Positions 7,793 through 14,204 of a stretch of 14,867 nt of DNA are shown here, piece after piece. How positions within the stretch are numbered: the first letter of the stretch is position 1; each line of letters begins with the position of its first letter. The stretch is from contig JAHWHQ010000095.1 in the NCBI GenBank assembly GCA_019323195.1, positions 1 through 14,867 on the forward strand, read 5' to 3'. The translations under genes were made by a program, and so were the position numbers. A model generated the notes under the pieces. It did no database searches. It was not told the DNA's origin and saw only the letters and a list, made by a program, of their open reading frames with translations. The DNA is from Candidatus Woesearchaeota archaeon. GTDB taxonomy: Archaea; Nanobdellota; Nanobdellia; Woesearchaeales; JACPBV01.

Positions 7793-7813
7793 AAAAAAGC
7801 GTTAGCTTTTTTT
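7793..7813 (+). terminator. Hairpin with T-tract, terminator-like
   Basis: AAAAAAGC (7793-7800) and GCTTTTTT (7805-7812) form a perfect 8-bp stem around a GTTA loop, and the 3' arm is itself a seven-T run. It could end transcripts from the surface operon or the PIN-like fragment before the toxin-antitoxin promoter. Archaea mainly use T-tracts, which this provides. A wider inverted repeat, CCACCCA (7744-7750) with TGGGTGG (7815-7821), encloses it. Confidence 0.5.
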
Positions 7814-7841
7814 GTGGGTGGCTCTTGAAAATACCAAAAAA

Positions 7842-7858
7842 GGTAATAATTTATTACC
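7842..7858. promoter_or_regulatory. Palindromic operator-like site upstream of the HEPN/MNT operon
   Basis: GGTAATAATTTATTACC is a perfect 8-bp inverted repeat around one central base, ending 13 bases before the TATA box. Related half-sites occur nearby: TACC (7832-7835), TTATTACT (7892-7899) and GGTAAT (7906-7911, over the start codon). This is a likely binding site for the winged helix of the MNT protein or for the toxin-antitoxin complex (inference). Confidence 0.6.
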
Positions 7859-7871
7859 AAAAACAGTAAAG

Positions 7872-7880
7872 TTTATATAT
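7872..7880 (+). promoter_or_regulatory. TATA box of the HEPN/MNT operon
   Basis: TTTATATAT is centred 28 nt before the ATG at 7904, giving a leaderless first gene. It sits between the palindrome at 7842-7858 and the outward-facing half-sites at 7892-7911, so bound repressor would block promoter access. Confidence 0.6.
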
Positions 7881-7903
7881 CAAATAATATTTTATTACTA
7901 AAA

Positions 7904-8413
7904 ATGGTAATTTTAGAAAATAAATGGGACATAATGGATATCACTGAAAAAGATGTCTATGTTAAATGGCATGACTATGCTTATCAGGATGATTTAGATT
8001 CAGCAACATCATTAATTGAAAAACACCCTAGAAATGCTATTGTATTGGGCTATTATTCAATGCACAACATTGCCAAGAAGTACTTAGGAGACGTTTTCAG
8101 CATTAAAATCCCTAAAGATGATGTGCATAGTTCTACCTTAAAAGCCCTGAAAGAGAAGATTAACAATGAAGTAACGAAAAAAAGAGTGATTGAACTTATG
8201 AAACATGCCCAAGAGGAATATGAAATATTTTCAAAACCAAAACCAGAATTGTTATCTGCATTGCTGAGACATGGAAAGTCAGAAAGATCATCGCATAGCT
8301 ATTACCAGTCAAAACAAGAAGCAGAAAAACGAGCTGGAAGCGATAAAGCAAGAGATTTCATAGACAAGATAGTTAAGCCTTTCATCAAAATAATGAAGGA
8401 GCTGGATGTATGA
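7904..8413 (+). CDS. HEPN-domain toxin-like protein (HepT type)
   Basis: The 169-residue, mostly helical protein has a HEPN-like layout. An N-terminal helix pair contains DLDSATSLIEK...AIVLGYYSMHNIAKKYLG (about residues 30-62), the usual place of the 'small-residue, Tyr-x-x-x-His' helix. A C-terminal helix, KARDFIDKIVKPFIKIMKEL, closes the bundle. Between them is R122-H-G-K-S-E-R128-S-S-H131-S-Y133-Y. HEPN RNases of the HepT type use R-x4-6-H, often extended to HxY, with the Tyr AMPylated by the partner MNT protein. Here HxY is present but the nearest Arg is only three residues before His (R-x2-H), so catalytic activity is uncertain. The stop overlaps the MNT gene start by four bases (ATGA). 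Start 7904 is chosen because it lies 28 nt after the TATA box. It is likely an RNase toxin or a degenerate HEPN partner. Confidence 0.7.
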   Translation: MVILENKWDIMDITEKDVYVKWHDYAYQDDLDSATSLIEKHPRNAIVLGYYSMHNIAKKYLGDVFSIKIPKDDVHSSTLKALKEKINNEVTKKRVIELMKHAQEEYEIFSKPKPELLSALLRHGKSERSSHSYYQSKQEAEKRAGSDKARDFIDKIVKPFIKIMKELDV

Positions 8414-9006
8414 TAGACAATATTTTGGGAAATAAGGTTTTAATGAGGATATTAAGGTTTTTGTATTTATCGCCAAATAGATATTTCTCTTTTTTAGAGA
8501 TAGAGGGATTCATAGGGGCAGGAAGGGCAGGCATAATGTCAGCTTTGAAAAAGTTAGATTATTATGGGATAGTGTATGTTGAAAGAAAAGGAGGTAAGAG
8601 GTATAAATTAAAATTAGACGCCCCTTTAGTAGAAAAACTGAGGGAATTGCTTGATTATGAAAAAAGGTTTTTTCAGGGAATTGACCCTAAGAAATTAAAC
8701 ATAGTTGCAAACTTTGAAAATGATTGCATTAAAAACTTAGATGGCTTGAAGGGAATATGGTTATTTGGATCTGTAGCAAAAGGAAAATCAAAAGAAAGGT
8801 CTGATATAGATTTATTCATTTTAGTAGAAAAGGGAAAGAACAGGACTTTGCTGAAAACTTCCCTGGAGGAAATTAAGGAAAAATATGAGGATAAGTATGA
8901 AATAGAAACTATTTTAATGGATGAAGAGGAATTTAATAAAAGGAAAAAGGAAAGCTTAGTTCAGGAAATCCTGAAAAGCGGAATCAATATTGTACCTAAG
9001 GATTAG
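8410..9006 (+). CDS. Winged-helix-MNT nucleotidyltransferase, antitoxin of the HEPN pair
   Basis: The 198-residue product has two domains. Residues about 1-85 form a winged helix-turn-helix (GNKVLMRILRFLYLSPNRYF...ALKKLDYYGIVYVERKGGKRYKL). Residues about 100-190 form a minimal nucleotidyltransferase with the core L118-F-G120-S121-V-A-K-G...S131-D132-I-D134-L. This is the GSx10-DxD signature that binds NTP and two metals; E166 is a candidate third acidic residue. In HEPN/MNT systems the MNT protein silences the HEPN toxin by AMPylating a Tyr. The added DNA-binding domain would let it repress its own operon at the palindrome upstream (inference). GGAG at 8398-8401 is a good Shine-Dalgarno site, and the start overlaps the HEPN stop. 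The MNT active site looks intact. Confidence 0.85.
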   Translation: MIDNILGNKVLMRILRFLYLSPNRYFSFLEIEGFIGAGRAGIMSALKKLDYYGIVYVERKGGKRYKLKLDAPLVEKLRELLDYEKRFFQGIDPKKLNIVANFENDCIKNLDGLKGIWLFGSVAKGKSKERSDIDLFILVEKGKNRTLLKTSLEEIKEKYEDKYEIETILMDEEEFNKRKKESLVQEILKSGINIVPKD

Positions 9007-9056
9007 TATGAATATTTATTAATGTTTCACCGCCGCTCAAAACACCCATTGTCCCA

Positions 9057-9082
9057 AACAAAACATTTCTGTCCATTTTGTT
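9057..9082. promoter_or_regulatory. Weak inverted repeat upstream of the arginine operon promoter
   Basis: AACAAAA (9057-9063) and TTTTGTT (9076-9082) form a 7-bp inverted repeat with a 12-base centre, ending 17 bases before the TATA box. It might be an arginine-responsive operator, but it is AT-rich and its sequence is not diagnostic. Confidence 0.25.
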
Positions 9083-9099
9083 CTAAATAAGTCACTAGC

Positions 9100-9108
9100 T
9101 TTATATAT
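9100..9108 (+). promoter_or_regulatory. TATA box of the arginine operon
   Basis: TTTATATAT is centred 28 nt before the argF ATG at 9132. No ribosome site precedes that ATG, so argF mRNA is probably leaderless, while the downstream genes have local Shine-Dalgarno-like sequences. Confidence 0.6.
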
Positions 9109-9131
9109 GACTGAAAATTCCATTTATTAAA

Positions 9132-9989
9132 ATGAACCTGCTGACACTAAAGGACTGGAAAAAGGAAGATATAATGGAGCTCATAGACAACGCTCTGCTT
9201 ATCAAGGAAGAGCCTGAGAAGTACTATGAGGTGCTTAAAGGGAAGACACTGGCAATGCTTTTCGAGAAGAAGTCTACGCGGACAAGGGTAAGCTTCGAAG
9301 TAGGAATGGCGCAATTAGGAGGGCATGCGCTTTTCATCGACTGGAAAACAACCCAGTTAGGAAAAGCAGACCTCAAGGACGAGATAAAATGCATTGCAAG
9401 CTATACTGACATCATAATGGCCAGGGTATACAAACATAAGGATGCTGAGATAATGGCAGAGAATAGTAAAAAGCCGTTCATAAATGCATTAAGCGAGCTG
9501 TACCACCCTTGCCAGACGCTTGCAGACCTCATGACGATAAAAGAGAAGTTCGGAAAATTTGATGGCCTGAAGATAGCATATGTCGGAGACGGGAATAATG
9601 TATGCAATTCACTTATAATAGGATGCAGCAAGCTTGGGATTAATATAAGCGTTGCCTCGCCAAAAGGCTATGAGCCGAAGGAAAAGCCTGACCTGCTGAC
9701 AAAAGACCCAAAAGAGGCTGTCAAAGGCGCAGATGTTGTCTACACAGACACGTGGGTAAGCATGGGGCAGGAGGAAGAGAAGAAAAAAAGGCTGAAGGAA
9801 TTCCAGCCATACCAGGTCAACAAGAAACTTTTGGGAAAGGCATTGTTCATGCACTGCCTGCCGGCATACAGGGGGTATGAGGTCACGGATGATGTTTTTG
9901 ATTCAAAACAGAGCATTGTCTTTGATCAGGCTGAGAACAGGCTGCATACGCAGAAGGCAGTAATGCTAAAGCTGATGGGGAAGATCTGA
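9132..9989 (+). CDS. argF: Ornithine carbamoyltransferase
   Basis: This enzyme converts ornithine and carbamoyl phosphate to citrulline in arginine synthesis, in the cytosol, normally as trimers or higher assemblies. All signature motifs are present: carbamoyl-phosphate loop S48-T-R-T-R52, H125-P-C-Q128, ornithine-binding D206-T-W-V-S-M-G-Q213, and H241-C-L-P-A245 with the active-site Cys. The D-x-x-x-S-M-G motif distinguishes it from aspartate carbamoyltransferase. At 285 residues it is slightly short for the family (usually just over 300), mainly because the N-terminus begins only a few residues before the first conserved helix. It is the first gene of the operon; its TGA is followed directly by the argJ ATG. 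A catabolic role is possible in principle, but the neighbours are all biosynthetic. Confidence 0.95.
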   Translation: MNLLTLKDWKKEDIMELIDNALLIKEEPEKYYEVLKGKTLAMLFEKKSTRTRVSFEVGMAQLGGHALFIDWKTTQLGKADLKDEIKCIASYTDIIMARVYKHKDAEIMAENSKKPFINALSELYHPCQTLADLMTIKEKFGKFDGLKIAYVGDGNNVCNSLIIGCSKLGINISVASPKGYEPKEKPDLLTKDPKEAVKGADVVYTDTWVSMGQEEEKKKRLKEFQPYQVNKKLLGKALFMHCLPAYRGYEVTDDVFDSKQSIVFDQAENRLHTQKAVMLKLMGKI

Positions 9990-11150
9990 ATGAAAACCAT
10001 AAACGGTGACATAACAGCTGTAAAAGGGATAATGGCAGCGGGGAAACATATAGGCATTAAGAAGAAAGGCCATGATCTTGGCATTATATTCTCGGAAAAG
10101 CCTGCAAATGCTGCTGCTGTCTATACAAAGAACCAGGTTAAGGGAGCGCCGCTTTATGTGACAGAGGAGCACCTGAAGGACGGAAAGGCCCAGGCAATCA
10201 TAATAAACAGCGGAATCGCCAATGTATGCACAGGGGAAAAAGGCATTGATGATGCTAAGCTTACCTGTAAACTGGTTTCAGAGGAATTAGGGATTAAGGA
10301 GAATGATGTCCTTGCAGCCTCAACAGGGGTTATAGGAAAGCATCTTCCTATGGACAAGATAACTAAAGGCATCAAAGGCATAAAAAAAGAGCTGAAAAAG
10401 GAAAGCCATATAGCAAAGGCGATAATGACTACTGACAGGATCGAAAAAAAGATTGCCATAAAAATAGGAAACATAACAATAGGGGCGGTTGCAAAAGGCT
10501 CTGGGATGATACACCCTAACATGGCGACTATGCTGTGCTTCATATGCACTGATGCAGCCTTCAGCCCAGACAAGCTAAAGGAGATGCTTGTCAAGTCAGT
10601 CAACAAGTCATTCAACATGATCAGCGTTGACATGGACACCTCAACATCAGACATGGTCATACTTATGGCCAACGGCATGAAAGGGGAGGCAGATGAAGAG
10701 GAGTTCCAGAAAGCGCTTGATCTTATCTGCACAGAACTGGCAAAAAAGATAGCTGCTGACGGGGAAGGGGCTACAAAGCTTCTTGAATGCATCGCAAGGA
10801 ATGCCCTGACTGAAGAAGATGCTGTAAAAGTGGCAAAATCAGTCATAACCTCTAACCTGGTGAAGTGCATGTTTTTCGGCAATGACCCAAACTGGGGCAG
10901 GATAATGGGCGCAGCCGGATATGCAGGCGCTGACATCGATCCACAAAAGACAGATGTTTTCATAGGCGGGATAAAGGTGGTATCAAAAGGGAAAGGGATA
11001 AAGACAAACACGGAAAAGCTGCTTAAGAAGATGAAGGGGAAGCACATAGAGATCATAATAGACCTTAATACAGGAAAACAGGAGGCAAGGGCTTACGGCT
11101 GCGACCTTACTACAGATTATGTAAGGATGAATGCTCACTACAGCACATGA
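9990..11150 (+). CDS. argJ: Glutamate N-acetyltransferase / ornithine acetyltransferase ArgJ
   Basis: ArgJ moves the acetyl group from N-acetylornithine to glutamate, recycling it; bifunctional forms also use acetyl-CoA. The 386-residue length is typical. The self-cleavage site is visible in KGSGMIHPNMATML, between A179 and T180, where T180 becomes the N-terminal nucleophile of the beta chain. Other family segments include INSGIANVCTG, AASTGVIGKHLPMDKI and NDPNWGRIMGAAGYAG, and the C-terminal AYGCDLTTDYVRMNAHYST. It abuts argF (TGAATG), with GGGGAAG eight bases upstream as the ribosome site. ArgJ indicates the acetylated, cyclic ornithine route and not a LysW-carrier route. Whether it also makes N-acetylglutamate from acetyl-CoA cannot be told from sequence alone; no separate N-acetylglutamate synthase is in the window. 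Confidence 0.95.
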   Translation: MKTINGDITAVKGIMAAGKHIGIKKKGHDLGIIFSEKPANAAAVYTKNQVKGAPLYVTEEHLKDGKAQAIIINSGIANVCTGEKGIDDAKLTCKLVSEELGIKENDVLAASTGVIGKHLPMDKITKGIKGIKKELKKESHIAKAIMTTDRIEKKIAIKIGNITIGAVAKGSGMIHPNMATMLCFICTDAAFSPDKLKEMLVKSVNKSFNMISVDMDTSTSDMVILMANGMKGEADEEEFQKALDLICTELAKKIAADGEGATKLLECIARNALTEEDAVKVAKSVITSNLVKCMFFGNDPNWGRIMGAAGYAGADIDPQKTDVFIGGIKVVSKGKGIKTNTEKLLKKMKGKHIEIIIDLNTGKQEARAYGCDLTTDYVRMNAHYST

Positions 11151-11156
11151 GATAAA

Positions 11157-11993
11157 ATGGACGACCTGATAAAAAAAGCAAATATCCTGACAGAGGAGGC
11201 CCTGCCCTATATGCAGAAGTTCAGGAACAAGGTTGTGGTAATAAAGTACGGCGGCAATGCAATGCTGAACAACAGCCTTAAAAAATCTGTCATGAAGGAT
11301 ATTGTCCTGCTGAGGCATGTAGGGATACTGCCTGTTGTTGTGCATGGAGGAGGGCCTTTTATCAATGATGAGATGAAGAAGGAAGGCCTTAAGCCGAGGT
11401 TTGTCCATGGCTTAAGGGTTACAGACAAGCCAACCATAACTATAATTGAAAAGGTTTTCAGTAAGATAAACAAGGAGATAATAAAGAACATCCAAAGATC
11501 AGGAGGAAAGGCTGTTTCAGTGGATGATGCAATAACCGCTGAGCAGAAAAATGATTCCCTTGGCCTGGTAGGGAAGGTAGTGAAGGTCAATAAGGAGGAT
11601 ATAGAAGAACAGCTGAACAAGGGAAATATCCCGGTAATATCACCTCTTGGAAAGGGAAAAAATAACGACATCTACAACATAAATGCAGATGATGCTGCAA
11701 CAAAGCTGGCTATCGGGCTAAAGGCAGAGAAGCTTACGATAATGACAAATGTCAACGGCGTAATCGAGAATAAAAAACTTATCCCACACCTGTCAATAAA
11801 TGATGCCCATAAGCATATAAAAAATAAGGTTATAACAGAGGGGATGATACCTAAGGTCAAGGCATGCGTAGAGGCAGTAGAGGCAGGATGCAAAAAAGCC
11901 CACTTAATAAACGGTACGATAAGCCATGCCCTGCTGCTTGAGATATTTACTGATCAGGGAATCGGAACGGAGATCGTTAAAAATGGAAGCTGA
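11157..11993 (+). CDS. argB: N-acetylglutamate kinase
   Basis: This enzyme phosphorylates N-acetylglutamate with ATP, the second step of ornithine synthesis. The amino-acid-kinase fold is shown by V-I-K-Y-G-G-N-A-M near residue 30, V-V-H-G-G-G-P for substrate and phosphate binding, N-I-N-A-D-D-A-A for metal and active-site placement, and E-G-M-I-P-K-V near the C-terminus. At 278 residues it is a normal length. The N-terminal segment before EALPYMQKF matches the extra N-terminal helix of arginine-inhibited, hexameric kinases, so feedback inhibition by arginine is likely (inference). The gene starts six bases after argJ and its 3' end overlaps argD by 11 bases. The substrate call rests on context with argJ; LysZ-type kinases have the same fold, but no LysW gene is nearby. 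Confidence 0.94.
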   Translation: MDDLIKKANILTEEALPYMQKFRNKVVVIKYGGNAMLNNSLKKSVMKDIVLLRHVGILPVVVHGGGPFINDEMKKEGLKPRFVHGLRVTDKPTITIIEKVFSKINKEIIKNIQRSGGKAVSVDDAITAEQKNDSLGLVGKVVKVNKEDIEEQLNKGNIPVISPLGKGKNNDIYNINADDAATKLAIGLKAEKLTIMTNVNGVIENKKLIPHLSINDAHKHIKNKVITEGMIPKVKACVEAVEAGCKKAHLINGTISHALLLEIFTDQGIGTEIVKNGS

Positions 11994-13137
11994 TAAGATA
12001 AAGGAGATGGAGAAGAAACATATCATGCAGAGCTATTCAAGGCTTGGCCTTATAATAGAGCATGGCAAAGGATGCTACGTGTATGATAAGCAAGGAAGGA
12101 AATACCTGGATTTTTTAGGAGGCATAGCAACATGCTCAGTCGGCCACGGAAACAAGCAGGTTGCAGAGGCTGTATGCAGCCAGGCTAAGAAACTCCTTAA
12201 TATGACCAATCTTTTTTATACAGAGCCGCAGGTTATACTAGCAGAGAAACTGTCAAAACTCAGCGGATTACAGAAATGCTTCTTCTGCAATTCAGGGGCA
12301 GAGGCAAACGAGGCTGCCGTCAAGCTTGCTAAGAAGATTACCAAAAAAAATAGGTTCATAGCGTTCCAGGAGTCGTTCCACGGAAGGACTGCTGCAAGCC
12401 TGGCCCTGACATGGAAAGAGAAGTACAGGAAACCGTTCCAGCCATTGGCTCCTGATGTGGCATTTGTAAAATACAATGATATTAAGGCATTGGAAAAGGC
12501 CATTACAAAGGATATCGCTGCTGTGGTAATAGAGCCTATACAGGGTGAAGCCGGGATTGTTGTACCCAAGAAAGGCTACCTTAAGGAGGTGGAAAAGCTC
12601 TGCAAGGATAACAACATCCTGCTTATAATGGATGAGGTGCAGTCAGGGACAGGAAGGACTGGAAAGTTCTTTGCCTATCTTCATGAGAACATAAAGCCTG
12701 ATATCGTCACAACAGCCAAAGGATTAGCTAACGGCGTACCTATCGGTGTCTGTATCTCAAACCTTGAGTTTGACAAGGGAGAGCATGCCTCAACATTCGG
12801 AGGGAACTGCTTAAGCTGCGCTGCTGCAAATGCAGCTGTTGATTATATCCTGGATAATAAGCTTATGGAAAATGCTGTAAAGACAGGGGATTATCTAATG
12901 TCTAAACTTAATGGCTTGAAGAAGAAAAATAAAATGATCAAAGAGGTAAGGGAAAAAGGGTTGATGATAGGGGTTGAACTGAATAAGGATATTGCAAAAG
13001 AGATCACTGAAAAGTGCCTTGAGAAAGGGCTTATAATCAATAATGCAGCAGAGAATGTCTTAAGGTTTCTTCCTCCACTTATTGCAGGGAAGAAAGAGGC
13101 TGATGAAGCTATAGAGATACTTGAAAAGGTATTATGA
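11983..13137 (+). CDS. argD: Acetylornithine aminotransferase
   Basis: This PLP-dependent class III aminotransferase makes N-acetylornithine from the semialdehyde and glutamate. The product is 384 residues. Key features are the phosphate-binding N-S-G-A-E-A-N-E, the D217-E-V-Q-S-G-T-G-R-T-G strand whose Asp contacts the pyridine nitrogen, and the Schiff-base Lys K246 in T-T-A-K-G-L-A-N-G-V-P-I-G. The frame is open upstream to an ATG at 11926, but that would add 19 residues deep inside argB. The ATG at 11983 has GGAG ten bases upstream (11969-11972) and gives the normal family start. It overlaps argB by 11 bases and the permease start by four. Some relatives act in lysine or GABA metabolism; the operon supports ArgD. 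Confidence 0.93.
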   Translation: MEADKIKEMEKKHIMQSYSRLGLIIEHGKGCYVYDKQGRKYLDFLGGIATCSVGHGNKQVAEAVCSQAKKLLNMTNLFYTEPQVILAEKLSKLSGLQKCFFCNSGAEANEAAVKLAKKITKKNRFIAFQESFHGRTAASLALTWKEKYRKPFQPLAPDVAFVKYNDIKALEKAITKDIAAVVIEPIQGEAGIVVPKKGYLKEVEKLCKDNNILLIMDEVQSGTGRTGKFFAYLHENIKPDIVTTAKGLANGVPIGVCISNLEFDKGEHASTFGGNCLSCAAANAAVDYILDNKLMENAVKTGDYLMSKLNGLKKKNKMIKEVREKGLMIGVELNKDIAKEITEKCLEKGLIINNAAENVLRFLPPLIAGKKEADEAIEILEKVL

Positions 13138-13883
13138 TGGGGCCGGTAATCTTTATTGCAGCAATGATAATTACATTTATTGCAGCTATTATCGGAGGTA
13201 TGGTAGGAGGGTCGTACCTTATCCTTATTCCTGCCCTGTTGTTTTTGGGCATAGACATCCACCATGTCATAGGAATAACAAAGATAACAAGCATTGCATT
13301 GGGACTGGCATTTATTAACTACCTAAGGAATGGCAAGGTTAACATTAGATCCAGCTGGCCCTATGCCCTGCCGGTTGTAATAGGCAGCATAATCGGAAGC
13401 TTTATCGTAATAGGGCTGGATAAGGTTATCTTACAGAAAATAATTGCAGTATTTATTATAGCTATCGGGGTATTTCTCTTATTCAGGAAGGATTTTGGTG
13501 TTAATAAATTAAAAAGAAAAATAAAAAAAAGTTATATTGTTTTAGCAGTGATATTATTCTTTATTTTAGGGATCTATGAGGGCTTTTATGCAGCAGCCTC
13601 AAGCATTTTTATCGTTATGATTTTTAGCGGATTATTGGGTAAGGATTTTGTGGAATCAATAGGCGATACACGCTTTATTGAACTTTTCGCGGCGATTGCA
13701 GCTACAGTCATATTTGCTTCAGAAGGTCTTATTGATTATAAGATAGCTATACCTATCGGCATTGTTTATTTTTTCGGAGGATGGGTTGGCTCGCAGATAA
13801 CAATAAAAAAAGGAGCTGCCTGGATAAGGTATGTCATAATAATCATAGCCTTCGCATTTGGGGTTAAGATGCTGTTTTTTTGA
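13134..13883 (+). CDS. TSUP-family permease (TauE/SafE type)
   Basis: This 249-residue integral membrane protein has about eight hydrophobic helices in two related halves. The first half carries the family pattern G-G-M-V-G-G-S-Y-L-I-L-I-P-A-L, followed by I-T-K-I-T-S and N-Y-L-R-N-G-K-V. The second half opens with G-I-Y-E-G-F-Y-A-A-A-S-S-I-F. TSUP proteins move organosulfur compounds, sulfite or other small anions across the cytoplasmic membrane, and the substrate cannot be read from sequence. The first ATG (13134) overlaps the argD stop and a second ATG is at 13137; AAGGT just upstream serves as ribosome site. The overlap implies co-transcription with the arginine genes, which is unusual and could mean transport of an acylated amino acid or another anion linked to the pathway (inference). 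Confidence 0.85.
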   Translation: MMGPVIFIAAMIITFIAAIIGGMVGGSYLILIPALLFLGIDIHHVIGITKITSIALGLAFINYLRNGKVNIRSSWPYALPVVIGSIIGSFIVIGLDKVILQKIIAVFIIAIGVFLLFRKDFGVNKLKRKIKKSYIVLAVILFFILGIYEGFYAAASSIFIVMIFSGLLGKDFVESIGDTRFIELFAAIAATVIFASEGLIDYKIAIPIGIVYFFGGWVGSQITIKKGAAWIRYVIIIIAFAFGVKMLFF

Positions 13884-13898
13884 GGGGAAATAGAAATA

Positions 13899-13928
13899 TT
13901 TATATACTTTTATATATTTTTGTATAAA
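13899..13928 (+). promoter_or_regulatory. Promoter of the DUF4258/AbrB pair with three 10-bp T/A repeats
   Basis: Three consecutive 10-base units, TTTATATACT, TTTATATATT and TTTGTATAAA, run from 13899 to 13928, directly before the ATG at 13930. The first unit is the likely TATA box (centre 27 nt before the ATG). The 10-bp phase places the units on one DNA face, a plausible layout for an autoregulatory antitoxin, although T/A-rich sequence makes chance similarity easier. Confidence 0.45.
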
Positions 13929-13929
13929 T

Positions 13930-14199
13930 ATGAGTAAAATTAAGGTAAATATAGAATTTAAAAAGTCATTAACAGGAAAATGGAGTGATACATCAAAGAG
14001 ATCAGAACATTTATCTGACAGGATGGCGCTTAGAGGTATAGGGATTGATAATATAGTTCATGCAGTTGAAAAAGGTGCAAAGAGACTTAGACAAGACGGA
14101 ACTATTGTATCTGAATTTAGATGGTATAAAGTGATATACAGAGAATTCAATGTTGAAGGATGGAAAAAAATATACCCAATAACTGTGATTGAGGTTTGA
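13930..14199 (+). CDS. DUF4258-family toxin (RelE/ParE-like fold)
   Basis: The 89-residue basic protein carries the DUF4258 pattern H27-L-S-D-R31-M-A-L-R35-G-I, followed by a helix (DNIVHAVEKG) and a sheet region ending SEFRWYKVIYREF...KKIYPITVIEV. The family resembles small RelE/ParE-type toxins, which cut mRNA or poison other targets. The actual target here is unknown. The N-terminal 26 residues form a basic extension before the conserved His. A TATA box lies 27 nt upstream, and the antitoxin gene begins five bases after the stop. The toxin-first gene order is the same as in MqsRA- and HigBA-type operons. Confidence 0.75.
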   Translation: MSKIKVNIEFKKSLTGKWSDTSKRSEHLSDRMALRGIGIDNIVHAVEKGAKRLRQDGTIVSEFRWYKVIYREFNVEGWKKIYPITVIEV

Positions 14200-14204
14200 T
14201 AAAA

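Noticed and set aside
10154..11056. 300-codon minus-strand open frame opposite argJ
   Set aside because: It is a shadow of argJ: hydrophobic Ser/Phe/Ile-rich composition, no recognisable domain, and it lies wholly within a gene with all expected motifs.
11926..11982. Earlier argD start giving 19 more residues
   Set aside because: It would lie inside argB, has no ribosome site, and the added residues do not resemble aminotransferase N-termini. GGAG supports ATG 11983.
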